Assembly (NCBI GenBank): GCA_022494885.1
Contig: JAGVSM010000967.1
Location: 1-64,000, forward strand
Length of the DNA stretch: 64,000 bases
DNA from: Micrasema longulum
Taxonomy: Eukaryota; Arthropoda; Insecta; Trichoptera; Brachycentridae
Direction of reading: 5' to 3'
Every line of letters begins with the position of its first letter. Positions within the stretch are counted from its first letter, which is position 1. The notes beneath the pieces are model-generated. The model saw only the letters and a list, made by a program, of their open reading frames with translations, did no database searches and was not told the origin of the DNA. Shown here piece after piece: positions 43,293-54,961 of this stretch. Both the position numbers and the translations under genes were made by a program.

Positions 43293-44426
43293 CTTTCGTC
43301 GCGTTGGTGTTGGGGAAACAAGGTTCTGTCAAAATACGTTTTTTGACGTAGAACTTTTATTATTTATATTTTATTTTCTTTTATTCAGGAAACATTCAGT
43401 TCAATTACATAGTTTTATAGTTTACACAATTAGACTTAACTCTTATGGACCAGTGAAGTTTCCATATTATGCTATAATTATATCTAAGGTTATCAATCAA
43501 CTTTTTTTTAAAGGAATAACCCGCTAAGCCTTTATTTTGAGACTTGTCAGCAGGTGGGATAAAGGGGATATGGAAGAAGGTAATGCAAAATACATCACAA
43601 CATTCAGACTAATTGAGAAAAAAATCATTCTTTGATTTTTTTCTTACAACTGGCGGGAATCGAAAAAACGATGCCAGTTTCACGGATGGCCGTCTAACCA
43701 ACTGCGTCGTGGCGCCGTACAGTACAAAAAAGAGAAGGAAAAAAAACATGAATGGAAGTATTTTAAAAATTTAATTCAAAGTAAAAAAGTATTTTAATAA
43801 TTTGTAATTAGTATACAAATGGAAATAATATTAAAAATAATGAAAAAAAATCTGTTAAAATAATTAAACGGTAAGAATTTAAGTAATTAATGAAAAACAT
43901 GCTCAGATGCAAAAAAAACATTATCAAAAAGGAAAAACATATATATTTAAAGGGATTCAAAGACACGATGAGAAGAATCTTTAAATGAAATATAAGAGAG
44001 TAAATTTAAGTTTATTTAAAAAACATCTTCAAAAATAATGGCACATTATAGTAAGAAAAGCAATATATTGTTTTTAAAAGCCATATCGGTTATATCGGCA
44101 TCAAGATTTTTTTAAATCAATCCATAATTATTATTAAGTTTATTACGACACTATATGGGTGGAGGATTGATCGTTTGGTGGAGGGGTTCTCCTTTTTAGT
44201 TTTGAAACGAGAAAGGAGAGAACTTTCTCGTAACTATTAGACTTACCTATGTTTATGTTGCTTGTAGACCCGACGGTTGGGCCTGGTTACCGTTTTATTA
44301 AAATAAAAATATAAAAAAAACCAGTAATAAAAAATATCAGTTAAAATAAAGTTTTAATTTCAAACATTCATGTCTCAAAAAAATTATGAATCTACATAGA
44401 ACCTTGTTTCCTCAACGCGACGCTTT
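43293..44426. mobile_element. 1.13-kb segment bounded by inverted repeats with 4-bp flanking repeat
   Basis: Left end 43297-43327: CGTCGCGTTG, six extra bases, GGAAACAAGGTTCT. Right end 44398-44422: AGAACCTTGTTTCC then TCAACGCGACG, the inverse. CTTT flanks both sides (43293-43296, 44423-44426). Inside lie an S3 SINE (43508-43722) and A/T-rich DNA with a gagaaaggagagaactttctc hairpin at 44205. No transposase frame. Possibly a non-autonomous DNA transposon enlarged by later insertions. Confidence 0.6.
43508..43722 (-). mobile_element. SINE, type S3, second copy
   Basis: Matches 22828-23030: cccgctaagcctttattttg, cttgtcagcaggtgg, gatatggaagaaggtaatg, cattcagactaattgag, then gcgggaatcgaaaaaacg (B-box side inverse) and gccgtctaaccaactgcgtc (A-box side inverse). 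The head is better kept than in the other copy and reads as tRNA-like on the minus strand: acgcagttggttagacggc. Confidence 0.72.
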
Positions 44427-44639
44427 GGTTAGCATACTCCTCTTCCCTACCGTTAAAAAATTAAAAACGGAGAGCTCTAACTGATTCCTAAACTGCAAAG
44501 AAAAAAAAATTCAACTCGATTTTGACTCTCACATATTTAAATTAGAAGAAAATAAAACAATTAACAAAATTTTAAAAATAATTTCCAAAGCTTTTCGAAA
44601 ACGTATAAAAAAATTAACTGCCTAGAAACACGTCACAAG

Positions 44640-44892
44640 TACTAACAAATCAACCAATGATAGAATGTTTATTTTATTTTATTTATTTTGGTTCACAAAC
44701 AATAAACAATACATATGACATTGGTATAATAATGGTGTTGTTATAGGTTTTTGGTTTACGGAAAGCTTACTCACCAATAACCAGAATTCAACGGAGAGAA
44801 CTTGTGACGTCACAGCTTAGTGATTTTGAATTAACAAAACTTTTTAAAATTATAGCGCTGATAATACGATATATTAAAATATTTTTAAAAAC
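44640..44892 (-). repeat. TGACGTCA-type MITE, copy 2
   Basis: Inverse of 17020-17320: tagcgctgataatacga end, gaacttgtgacgtcacagc, accaatgatagaatg. A (TTTTA)n-flanked block (44668-44750) separates the two conserved parts and looks like an insertion. Confidence 0.55.
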
Positions 44893-44944
44893 ATTTTGGC
44901 GCAGTTAGATGGTCTGTTAACAAATGAATTAAACATTTAAAAAA

Positions 44945-45390
44945 ACCACTGAACAATATTTTGAGTTTGTCAAAATTTTTGTAGACAAAGACTGGCTTCA
45001 ACTCCCTGAAGAGATGTTAATATTATAATTCAACAGAGATAAATAACATTTTAGATAAGTTAATTTAGAAGCCTAGGCATCTACAGGGCTTATGACCTGT
45101 CATTGGCTGGTTTAAGTTTCCACTTTACACACTGTTTAACGTTCACCATTCTGCCCATATTTAAACATCTACATTCCTTCAATTCTTTCATCTGTTGATG
45201 TTTGTGAAGCTAAAGATCTGAAACATTTATTTATGCTAATGAGATTCATCTAATTGAATTATTTCACCTACATACTAGGCAATGGTGAATGTTACACAGT
45301 GTGTAAAGTGGCCTCTTAAACCAGCCAATCACAGGTCATAAGCCCTGTTGATGCCTAGACTTCATTTTTGTTATAATATGTTGAAACCAT
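44945..45390. mobile_element. Fold-back element, family P, best two-armed copy
   Basis: Outer end attttgagtttgtcaaaat, gtagacaaagactggcttc, then inner arm: catctacagggcttatgacc, tgtcattggctggtttaag, cactttacacactg, aacgttcaccattctgccc. After a centre of about 135 bp comes the inverse arm: caatggtgaatgttacacag, tgtgtaaagtggcctctt, aaaccagccaatcacaggtc, ataagccctgttgatgcc. Each inner arm is about 75 bp and the whole element about 440 bp. The centre has conserved words (tcatctgttgatgtttgtga, gagattcatct). No coding frame; superfamily unknown. Long inverted arms with no transposase fit a fold-back or long-TIR MITE. Confidence 0.88.
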
Positions 45391-45391
45391 T

Positions 45392-45866
45392 TAACTTTCT
45401 CATTGCAGTAGGTTATCGTTAAATTTTATACTTCAGATAACTTAGCGATACTATTCAAAACCGTAGACATACTAATAATTAAAAAATACGTATTTGATTT
45501 ATTGAATTGGTGATTTATTATACTACATAGAAAATACAGTAAATTCTTACATACTTGTTATATTAGTAGTACTAGAAAAATATCAATTTTAAAAAAAAAA
45601 CACATAAATACGTTTTATATGATTTAGTCGAGTATCGAGTGAAGTGATGTTTCGGAAGAAACTTTAAACACACTTGTTCTCTAAATCATTTGAATAAATT
45701 CTTAGCATGTGGTGGAAAAGTAATATGAAAAATTACATTATTTTTCTTAAATTAAAAAGTTAAAATTAAATTTATATCTTTATAAAATCACTTTGTAAAG
45801 CGCCCTTAAGGTATTATATTACGAAAATGGCGCTATATAAGTTATCCATAATTTTTATTATTGTTA
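45392..45866. other. No gene recognised
   Basis: AT-rich, no classified repeat apart from the SINE that follows. Confidence 0.35.
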
Positions 45867-45867
45867 T

Positions 45868-46080
45868 TTAAATTTTGGGGGCCTTTTGCAGCGATTTGTC
45901 AACAACTCACTATTGAGTCGTCTATTTCCAAAACACGCTATCGCCCTATGGTTTTGGAAATAGGCGATTCTATTGTACTCTACAATCAAGTTGGGGTAGA
46001 GTGGGATTCGAACCTTGGACCTCTAATCCATAAATCCGTGACATTAGCCACTGACACTAGCCACTGACACTAGCTAGTAG
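45868..46080 (-). mobile_element. SINE, type S2, with internal duplication
   Basis: Minus copy: tttgcagcgatttgtcaaca, aactcactattg, then an extra block pairing with its surroundings (tttccaaaacacgctatcgc against ctatggttttggaaatagg, a local hairpin at 45926-45965), ttggggtagagtgggattcg and aaccttggacc (B-box inverse). The head end shows gacactagccact repeated three times (46042-46072), a 13-bp tandem amplification. Confidence 0.7.
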
Positions 46081-46474
46081 CATGACATAATCTCGGGTCT
46101 CTAATGTGTCAAATTAAAGTCCGAGGCTCGACCCCCTCTTTCTCAAAACAAGATTCCTATTATCTAGCAAAGTAAAGTATCTTTCATAGTAGTTGTATAT
46201 ATAGTAGTTTCTTTACAAGCTAAAAATGAACCTTAGTTGGAGTTATGAAATTAATTGGAACGTAAACAATATTTTTTAATTACCTACGTAATAAGCGTAA
46301 TTAGCGCATTTTAGCTCAACAATTATTGAAATAATATTAAACACAAGCGCGTTTGAAATATCAGCAATTTATCAATATTAATTACATTGTTTAGGCTTGT
46401 CGTAGATCAAATCAGTTCAAAGACCATTGTGATAAATCAAGTTTTTTTTCCTTATTTGTGTATTAAAGTTGAAA

Positions 46475-46630
46475 ATGCTTGAGAAACTTAGATCCTGGAT
46501 TCAAAAATCCCTGCTTAAGCCTTCCGCATGGCTCTTTCTTCTTTCCTAAGTGCCAGAGCTGGGAACTAAACCGGCGACCTGCAGCGCTTAAACCGGAAAC
46601 TCTAACCTGTACCACTGAGACTTCAGTCTA
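46475..46630 (-). mobile_element. SINE, type S4
   Basis: The minus strand reads gaagtctcagtggtacaggt (A-box-like), gagtttccggtttaagcg, then cgccggtttagttcccagc (B-box-like) and ctctggcacttaggaaag. Single copy here; the tRNA-like head is clear, the body short. Confidence 0.55.
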
Positions 46631-46631
46631 T

Positions 46632-47180
46632 CATATTTTCTCGAGAAAAATCAACATTGCTTCCGCCATATTAAATTCAGGACACATTTTTCCAGATGCT
46701 TTTTACTCGTATAATGGCGTGCGTAGGTTTATATATCTCGTAAAATGTTTTTTTATATACTTCTAGCTATTGACTAAAGAAATAATATTTTTACTAGTCA
46801 ATGGAGAAATGATTATGATTGTTCTTATTGCAATCAAATTTCTGATGTTTGGATATTTCATTTATTTCTGATTAGATCAGATAAACCAGCAAGCGGATAA
46901 TATCAAATTACTGAGAAATATAACTTATGATTCACAGTTTTTATCATTATGAACCGTAATAAATATCATTGACGAAACTGATTCCTGAATATTAACTGTT
47001 TTAACCCGGAATATGTCAAATTAAGTTTGAGCACGTCATTTATAAACAAAGTTTTTAAATTATTCAACCGATTCATGACGAACAAATGTATTTCTTTACT
47101 ATGTAAACAGAAATATCTTATTACCAAATTATATAAATGATTTAATTAAAAAATGAAATTTGAAAACCGCTTGTAGTTTT
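46632..47180. other. No gene recognised
   Basis: Unique AT-rich sequence; a TTAA immediately precedes the repeat starting at 47183. Confidence 0.35.
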
Positions 47181-47182
47181 AA

Positions 47183-48682
47183 CCCTCCTCTTACTGTGTT
47201 GATGAAATCCGCGCATTCCCATGCTGTGTAGTCATTATAAATGCAAAAATGAGAGAATTATAAAATGGATTTTTTTTATTTGTTTATTTTCCCATACATA
47301 TATTATTTACATAGAAATATAAAAACCAAAATACACCTTAGAAAAATACATCTTAAAATTAAGCTATAACATGAATTGAAAAAAATGCGCACAAAGACTA
47401 CAGCGTCTGAGCGTGGGCCATTCCTTTTTTAATTATTAAATAGTTTTAAGTACATATATATGTTGTGACATTACCATGAAAAGCAAAAAAAGAATAATAA
47501 AAAAAAGGAAAGAAAAATAAAAGAAAAACCAAATTTACATGTGTTGAAACTACGAAAATATGATTTATTTGCAGAATGCATTTTTTTTTTAAACAATGTG
47601 TCTATCTGCTCCTCCCATGCTAATCCAAGACCTCAAACCTACTTTAAATTGTAGCAGTGATTTAATGTTTTGTAGTACCTTGGTTAGAAGATTTAAGGAT
47701 CTTGGACCAACATGTAAGGAGTGCCTCTGTGCGAACTTAGTTCTGCATCCTGGAACTGAAAGTACACCATAGGATCTATTACTAATACGATTTAAATTAT
47801 TACTTAACAATTCCCTATTCAAGTAAACATATTTCAGACACTGAAATAAATATAACTTTCTAAAACCAAGAAGTCCACTCTCTACGTATAATGTATTACT
47901 AGGAAATAATCTATATTATTTGTAAATTATTTTAATTATATTTTTCTGTGCAATTTCTATTGAGCGACTATGCGCGTCCAAGACTCCTCTCCACGCTATT
48001 ATACCATATGTTATCGAAGACTGGATTAAAGCGTAATATACTATTTTTAATTTTTCTTTGGTTAAGATATTTTTCAGTATTTGGAAAACATAATATAAAT
48101 ATCTGAGTTTATCTGTTAGTTAAGCTGTATGTTTTCCCTATTTTAGTCTTTAATCTATGTATTAACCCAAATATTTATAGCTTTCTCCTGAACTTATTTT
48201 GTCGCACTTATTACAAATATCAACATTACATTTTAAATCATGGATTTTAATTGACAAATTGTGTAAAGGGCCACTGTTGTTTGAGATTTGAAAAGGCAAA
48301 CACATGTTTTTTTTTTATTTGAACTAAGTTAATTTGTTTCAAGCCAGTTATTAACTATCGTAATACTTATTGTAGCGTCGTTAAAGGTTGACTCCCATGT
48401 TTTATTATAATCAATTATAGCAGTGTCATCAGCATATGACAATATTTCTCCTTCTACTTTAAGATCACATAGTTCATTTATAAGAAAGTATAGTGCGTAT
48501 TAGTGGTAATTCGTGGTAATTGCTTCAATCAACTATATTCGTGGAAAAAATTATAATATTTTATATATAATCGCTAAGAACATAAAAAAAACTATTTGCT
48601 AACGCTCACATCACAAGCAAATGAACCACCCTTAGCGAAGCTCTACAACTGAGCAACTGGCGTTCTGTGGCAGTGGTACGGG
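47183..48682. mobile_element. CCC...GGG repeat, copy split by a LINE
   Basis: Left part 47183-47270: CCCTCCTCTTACTGTG and gctgtgtagtcattataa. Right part about 48500-48682: aacgctcacatcacaagc, gcgaagctctacaactgag, caactggcgttctgtggcag, tacggg. Together about 270 bp, against 253 bp for the unbroken copy at 2877-3129. The intervening 1.23 kb is the LINE below. Confidence 0.7.
47271..48500 (-). mobile_element. LINE-E: reverse transcriptase with YADD box, thumb and C-terminus
   Basis: Minus-strand reading from 48500: EGEILSYADDTAI, with YADD at 48425-48436, the catalytic box C of reverse transcriptases (normally [F/Y]XDD). Then TWESTFNDATISI and NNWLETN, KIVYYALIQSSITYGIIAWR (thumb, near 48000-48060), KYVYLNRELL, and a 77-codon frame (47822-47589) with VPGCRTKFAQRH and GPRSLNLL, the C-terminal block. 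Stops and shifts occur between these blocks. The 3' UTR runs to an A-rich end near 47271. Consistent with a CR1/Jockey-type LINE. It is the only copy in the window reaching the catalytic core. Confidence 0.9.
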
Positions 48683-48683
48683 C

Positions 48684-50468
48684 TGGTTTGCATCACTCCT
48701 GAAATTTGAGAAAATACTTTTGATAATTAACATTTACTAAAATAATGTACTAAAGACGTATTTTTTCCGTTTTTTTTTTCATTTGAGTGAAGAATAATTT
48801 ATCTTTGTGTTTTAATATCTATTATTGTAAGTATTAATTATAAATATTTTTCAAATGTCACCAAATAGGTCCTGCCTAAGCACAAAAAATTCTTTTGTAA
48901 GTCGGAACCTGAAACAATGAACTCTTTTACATTGTTTAAACAGTGAAAGAAAGAAAGAAATATTTTTAAAAACGTATAATTTGTTTTTGTATTTTTAATA
49001 GGCAAACCTCCGTCAAAAGACTAATAATTAATATTCAACATAGTTAAATGGCTGGCCTTTTTTTTGCTTCTTTATATCCAATCACGTTTCATAGTGTAAG
49101 CTCTCATAACTTTATTACCATGGATACTTAATTTAATTTCTCCGAGACTTCTCTAGTACTTCTATTCTGACCTTACCCGAGATGAAGATTTCGCTAACAT
49201 AGTAACAGACTTAATCAAATGGCTTCGAATCATTCGAGAGTACAAAGTAGTTAACTAAATTCGACTTATTAAATTTTGCATTGTCGTACACTTGTATAAA
49301 TATTTACTTTAGCAAATTCAGTAATCAAATTTTAAACCCTTGCTTAATAAAATAAGAATTGACTCTACATTTGTGTCTTTAATCTTACAAATCTATAAAA
49401 GTACCTGGAATGATCAATAATACACATACATATACACATACTCACACACACCTTTTACATACACAAACATATAATTTTTATCCTTTTTGTCTTTGTATTG
49501 TATAGTGTTCAAATTGTGGTGGATAATATTAATATTAATATAACTTACCTTCTAGTGTAATTTAATAAGCTTTCAGTTTCTTTTCTTCCCAACTTAATAA
49601 ACCCGTGGGTTATTTTATTTTTTGTCCAGTAGCCACTTCGGGCTGGGTGAACAAAATATCTTAAACCTTATTAAAATTCTAGGAGCCATTAGTATTTACT
49701 CTTTCATACAGAAAATTTGCTTTTATTTTATAGAGAATTAAAGATAACTCTTTTAATTTCCCATGGAAATCGGGGTGCAGCTGCGGTTTATCAGAGAAGA
49801 AATCTTGAGACAAAAGCTTTCTAAATAGGTTTTTAAAAACTTCGCTCGGGGTGTTTTCTTGAAAAATTTGCCATGTTGTTACTGCACCTACTAATTTAGT
49901 CTGCCGGCTTCTGGCTAAGCTTCAAAAGTCCACATTATAAAGATTAACGGCGAGACAAAGGAATGCTCTAAGAAATTGTTAGAGAGTATTTATGTCCGCA
50001 CCACGAAAGCGTTTTAGACTGAAAAAGCAACAAACCTTCCTTTGTTGAGCTAGCCTTAAATTGTGCTTATGCTCTCCCGTCTCGAGTCCCGAGTCCCGAG
50101 TCCCGAGTCCCGTTTAGCGGACGTTTAATGAAATACAGTCCCTGCTTTAGCGGGAATTTCACTAAAACATTTTACAGTAATTAATTTACCGGAGTATTGA
50201 TGTCGGTAGGACCGAGGCAAATTAATAATATACTGATCAATACGCTTGTAATGCTCAAATTTTGTATTTATCGAAGATTGTTCGTTTATTTGATCAATTT
50301 ACTTTCTATAATTGTTTTAACAGTCACAATATCAGGATTCTCTTGTATATCTTAAAAGGTATTCTCAAAAACATGTTTTCTTCTTGAATATTTTTTTTAC
50401 TTTCTCTATAATAATATCTCAACAATGTTTTAATTATGTTCTATAAACCGGCAAGATTTCCAAGATTT
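48684..50468. other. 1.8 kb without a classified element; two small repeats
   Basis: A 7-bp tandem, GAGTCCC, repeats four times at 50084-50111. A short palindrome (aataaacccgtgggttatt) lies at 49597-49615. Otherwise unique DNA with no open frame of note. Confidence 0.4.
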
Positions 50469-50469
50469 G

Positions 50470-50640
50470 CAAGAGTTATTTTGATTTAAATTTGTTGCAA
50501 CAGAGAGGGAAAACATTATTAAGAAGGGAATATGGAAGTCTTCACACAGTGTGTAAAGTGGCCACTCAAACCAGCCAATGACAGGTCACAAGCCCTGTAA
50601 ATGCCTAGACTTCCATATTCCTACAAGAAGTATAAAAAAA
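50470..50640. mobile_element. Family P subfamily 2, collapsed copy
   Basis: The left arm start (aaatttgttgcaacagagag, agaagggaatatggaagtct) runs straight into the right arm (acacagtgtgtaaagtggcc, actcaaaccagccaatgac, caagccctgtaaatgcc). The centre and most of one arm are deleted. Confidence 0.78.
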
Positions 50641-50904
50641 CGAAAAATTATTTTCAAGCATTGCATAGTTAGTGAAATGGTTTAGCTAGATGAATATCAC
50701 CCACATAATAAAGGTGTCATCTTTTTCACTTCACAAAAGTTAACAGAAAGGAGAAATGGAAGAGAGGTCAGCCCTTAAATAAATTATTATCAACGTAAAT
50801 CAAAGTTTGCATCTGGGTTTTTAATAAATTCATCGTTCTACATTCCTATGATAGTCACTAATTTAAGGTGATTTACAAGAAGCCGTTCATAAAAAATAAC
50901 AAAT

Positions 50905-51380
50905 GTGCAATGTTTTGAGTATGTCCAAATGTTTCTAGACAGGCTGGATTTTCTGCCTAGGGAGTTATTTAGATCTAAATTTGTTGCGACGGAGAGAGAA
51001 AATATTTATGAGAACGGAATACTCCCTTCAAGCTACAAACATTTGGACATACTCAAAACACTGTTGATTAAACTAACTGGTATAAGAAGAAGTACAAAAA
51101 TTGGAAAACTGTTTTCAGGCTTTGCCTAGTAGATGAATTGGTTTAGCCAAATGAATCCCACCCACATGATAATGTTTTTAGCTCTTTAACTTCACAAAAG
51201 CCAACAGATGGAAGAGTTGAGGAAATGTGGATGTATAAACATAAGAAAAATTATGAATGTTTTTCAGTTGGTAAAGTGACCACTGGAACTAGCCAATGAC
51301 TGGTCATAAGACCTGTAAATGAGACTTCCGTATTCCCTTCTCAAAAATGTTTTTCCTCTCTGCTGCAAAAAATTTAAACC
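50905..51380. mobile_element. Family P subfamily 2, two outer ends plus right arm
   Basis: The outer motif occurs in both directions (50920 ttttgagtatgtccaaatg; 51033 catttggacatactcaaaa), enclosing a left arm start, which makes an inner palindrome of about 140 bp. The right part has aatgaatcccacccacatg, cagatggaagagttgagg, cactggaactagccaatgac and attcccttctcaaaaatg. A later rearranged P element. Confidence 0.8.
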
Positions 51381-51381
51381 A

Positions 51382-52428
51382 AAATATTGACTTATTTTTT
51401 TTTTTATATTAAAGTATGGAGGTATATTCATAACAATGTCATGGAGAAAATAAAGTTTGAGTAATAAAAACGACTAATGGCTTGGACACGTGCTGTGGAT
51501 GCCTCAGAAGAGCAGAAGAGAATTCGTGTCAAAATTTTAATCGCAGTACTCTTTAACCATATAAACAAATACGCTAAGCTCAAGCAATTATTAAATCGTT
51601 TATGATGAATAAATAAAACATTTGTAACTGTTGAATCTTATTTATTTATTCTGCGTTTTATAAATCCTCTAATAGTCTCCGTGTTTTCTCCCGATAATAT
51701 GGTATTTTTCAGATGGGAAAATTAATCTCACAATCAACACAAAATATCACATTTTCTGGGATTTAGTTAAATCCGTTAATACTGTTCGATACCCCGACGA
51801 TACAAAATCTTCTCTAGAGATTTCGCTTCATCTGATATCCGAAAAGGTTCGGTTCGCAAAAAGCGAGCCTTTTCCAAATACGTTTTCTGACCTTTTGTTC
51901 CAGCTTGTAATTAAATTGAACCTTTACTGGATCGAAAGACCGTTTGGGGTAAACCCCACTCGACTTGCTAAAATACTAAAATATAGGTTCCACCTCAAGC
52001 CTGATATTTTTGGGGTTTTTTCGAGCGTTTAAAACGTTTCAGGAATAGATGTCAGACTCGTTATCATTAAAAAAGATATTAGTTACCCATTAAAAGGCTT
52101 AGTTTATTATTTATTTACTTCCATCATACAAACCGTTTACCCCTAATTTTACGGCGACATTAAAGTACATTTAACTTTTATTTAGTTATCACCTCCTTAT
52201 TTCACCTCCTTACTGGGGTGTTCTAGCCAGTGTCGAGTTTTGATAAATTTCCACTTGTGTTATCTATTCTGTGATTATTTTCAATTTAATTACTTTATTT
52301 TTTTCCTCTACAAACCTTATCTAAATTATTTTTTCAATTACGTTTTGGTATTATTTTATTTATATTTCAACTATTGTATTATTTTGTATATTTGATTATA
52401 TATGTAACTAAATTTGCATAATTTACAT
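51382..52428. other. No gene recognised
   Basis: Unique, moderately AT-rich. The tract 51780-51960 is less AT-rich but closed in all frames. Confidence 0.35.
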
Positions 52429-52429
52429 A

Positions 52430-52665
52430 TTAATATTTATATCTGATTATTTTTTATGTTATCTTCTTTGGAATGTTATTATTTATTGTTTTACTCTTTA
52501 TTATTTAAACTTTATTCTTCTGGAGTGTTATTCTATTTCATCGCATGTTATTATAATTTAATTCATTTTAATAAGTATTTTTTTATTCTTGTAAATTCTT
52601 ACGACTTAACACGGGCAGGGCATATTCTAAAAAGCATTTGTAAGTTCATGAATATAAAATAAATC
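52430..52665 (+). mobile_element. LINE 3' UTR, type X
   Basis: Collinear with 10940-11245: tcttctttggaatgttatt, atcgcatgttattataattt, tacgacttaacacgggcag, agttcatgaatataaaataa. 3' terminal part only. Confidence 0.65.
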
Positions 52666-52744
52666 AATTATAACCTACTTGGAATCATTTAATTTTTAAA
52701 TTTTGCATTCAAATGTTTTGAGAGGAGAATATGGAATAAACTTT

Positions 52745-53080
52745 AAAAACCGAAAATATTTTGAGTTTGTCCAAATTCTTGTAGACAAGGGCTGGCTCTA
52801 ACTCTCTGGGGACCTGTTAATATTGACATATTACAACAGAGATGACGAACATTCAGTTTCAAAACGTTTCAGCTATTTAACTTCACAAACGTGTCAACAG
52901 ATAGAAGAATTGAAGAAATATAGATGTTCAAATATGGGCAGAATGGTGAATTTAACACTGTGTGGAAAGTGGCAACTTAAACCAGCCAATGAAAAGTCAT
53001 AAGGCCTGTAGATGCCTAGACTTCTACATTACCTTCTCTAAAATGTTCTTTATCTCCGTTGTGATATGTTAATAATTAAA
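52745..53080. mobile_element. Fold-back element, family P subfamily 1, one arm deleted
   Basis: Outer end tattttgagtttgtccaaat, tctctggggacctgttaat, arm start acatattacaacagagatga, then a jump to the centre (acagatagaagaattgaag) and the full right arm to tctttatctccgttgtgat. Its two termini are inverse copies over about 35 bp. Confidence 0.8.
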
Positions 53081-53084
53081 AACT

Positions 53085-53640
53085 TAATTGAAATCACAAA
53101 TATCAAACTTTGTGAGTAAGTAAATTTAGTATTTTTCTGCATATATTTGGACGTGCTGAAAATATCAGAAAATTGTAATCATTCGAATGATTCTGACTTA
53201 TAAACATAAAAATACATAATATCTACGACTGCTAAACACAGGTTAAATTTGAAATACATTTTCAAATGTTTTATTAAAAAAATAACTCGTTATTAGAATT
53301 TTTATACTATTTGAAATTATGAAAAGTTATATTTTTATATTACTTCAATGAATTTCATTACTGAAATATAAAATGTAAAAATCATAACTACAAACTACGG
53401 ACAAGCAATTATCAACTAAAAGCTTTAAAAACACGTAACTTTATATTCACAAAATACATTTTAGTTGTAATTTCCCAAATATAGAATGCGTTAGCACAAC
53501 GCTTACGTATCAAAGTTTATATTTAATTGTGCAAACTTAATAAAACGTTAAAACATGAACTTTTGATTAAATATGCCATTAAACTAGCAAACAGTTTAGC
53601 GTTATGACCGCGAATTTGCATAACTATCACCCAAATTAAG
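53085..53640. other. No gene recognised
   Basis: AT-rich; nothing classifiable. Confidence 0.35.
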
Positions 53641-53659
53641 TAAGTTGTTGAAAATTAGC

Positions 53660-53800
53660 ATACGTCAGCAAGATGGCGTCACCTGAAGGCCACATTTGGA
53701 ACACCTTGGCCACTAATTTACGCTTAGTGCCGGATTGCATACAATAACTGAGACGTCGCCGTCGACATCGGCGTCGGGAGGCGTCGCGTCGTCTGTAATA
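53660..53800. promoter_or_regulatory. CpG-rich spot, possible promoter-proximal sequence
   Basis: About 45 bp (53750-53795) contain more than ten CG dinucleotides, including the near-palindrome gacgtcgccgtcgac at 53752, in a region where CG is rare. About 80 bp upstream is agcaagatggcgtcacc, resembling a YY1-type site. There is no open frame across it, and no TATA at a fixed distance. A promoter or 5' exon is a guess; a decayed GC-rich repeat is the alternative. Confidence 0.25.
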
Positions 53801-53804
53801 ACAG

Positions 53805-54845
53805 TTGTGCACTGCACTTTACAAATTGAACAATTCACAAATTTGCATTATGCTATGGCGGGTTGGTAATTTTGACTGCAGTATTAATAATAAACATTTC
53901 TACTAGAGCAACCACTTTTTAATTATTTCCAGATTATTTCATTGCTGACAAATTAGAAAATACGACACCACAACTCAGTGGAAATATTGAGTTTTATCAA
54001 TAAATCACTAGATTTGTCTCGATGATATATACAATCTATAATCTAGCAAAATATGGTATGTCTTAAGCTTTATTGGGTTAGAAAATATTAGCCGTGTCTT
54101 GTCTTTTTTTCTATTTCCAAAGGTGGCAAATTGCAATATGTAACTTAACAATAAACATGACTTGACAACAGACGTGACATACTATTTTTAGAAATAGAGT
54201 TATTGTTGAATGATACCTCTTGTTTTGCCGTCATTGTTTTAAATGGCTAAATATGATTTGTAAAAACATATCTTAGTTTCGCGACAAAATATGATATGTC
54301 AGGGAAGTTAAAATTATTCAGCATTTTGTTTAAACATAGTGTGGTACAAAAAAAATCTGGAGAACAAATATTGTAATTGACACTAGATTAGACTTGTAAA
54401 TTTAAATTCTGATTGTAAATTCTGAGTGCATCAAACTTTCAAATTGCTCACCTTATTTTTTTTTCAGAAGTAACATAATGAAACTAACAAAGATAATAAA
54501 AATTACAGTCAGGAATACAAAATATTGAAAGAAGTGAATAATTACATATATACTTTTTCTTTATGTAACACTGATTGAAAACATCGTTTATATCTTTTTT
54601 GTAATTTATTTATACTATCGCAAAAATATTATTAATTAAAATAAAATAAAGTATTATAAGACGTCACTCTCCATTATGTACACAAGAATTGTTTATTTCT
54701 TTTACGTAATAGGAAACGTTAATGTAAATATATGTATTTGATTAAAGTAAAAAATTGTATTTAGTTGTAATATTGTATTTTTATTTGTTATTAATACATA
54801 AAAAAATTAAAAAATCGTACTAAGTCATCTTACCACTGAACTCGA
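53805..54845. other. No gene recognised
   Basis: AT-rich, no repeat matched. Confidence 0.35.
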
Positions 54846-54854
54846 CACTAATAT

Positions 54855-54960
54855 CTTAAAATTCTTTATGTCTAATAGAACCAGAATTCTAGGAAAAAGT
54901 GACTCGACGGCTACTCTCGGGTAAAAATCTTAAAGCAGTAAACCTCGTGAAGTTTGTCAC
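54855..54960 (+). mobile_element. SINE head-module fragment
   Basis: Contains gaaccagaattctaggaaaa, gtgactcgacggctactctc and gggtaaaaatc, the alternative S1 head, here on the plus strand. Confidence 0.5.
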
Positions 54961-54961
54961 T

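Noticed and set aside
47271..48500. Endogenous retrovirus because of YADD
   Set aside because: No protease, integrase, RNase H or long terminal repeat. The C-terminal blocks and A-rich 3' end fit a LINE.
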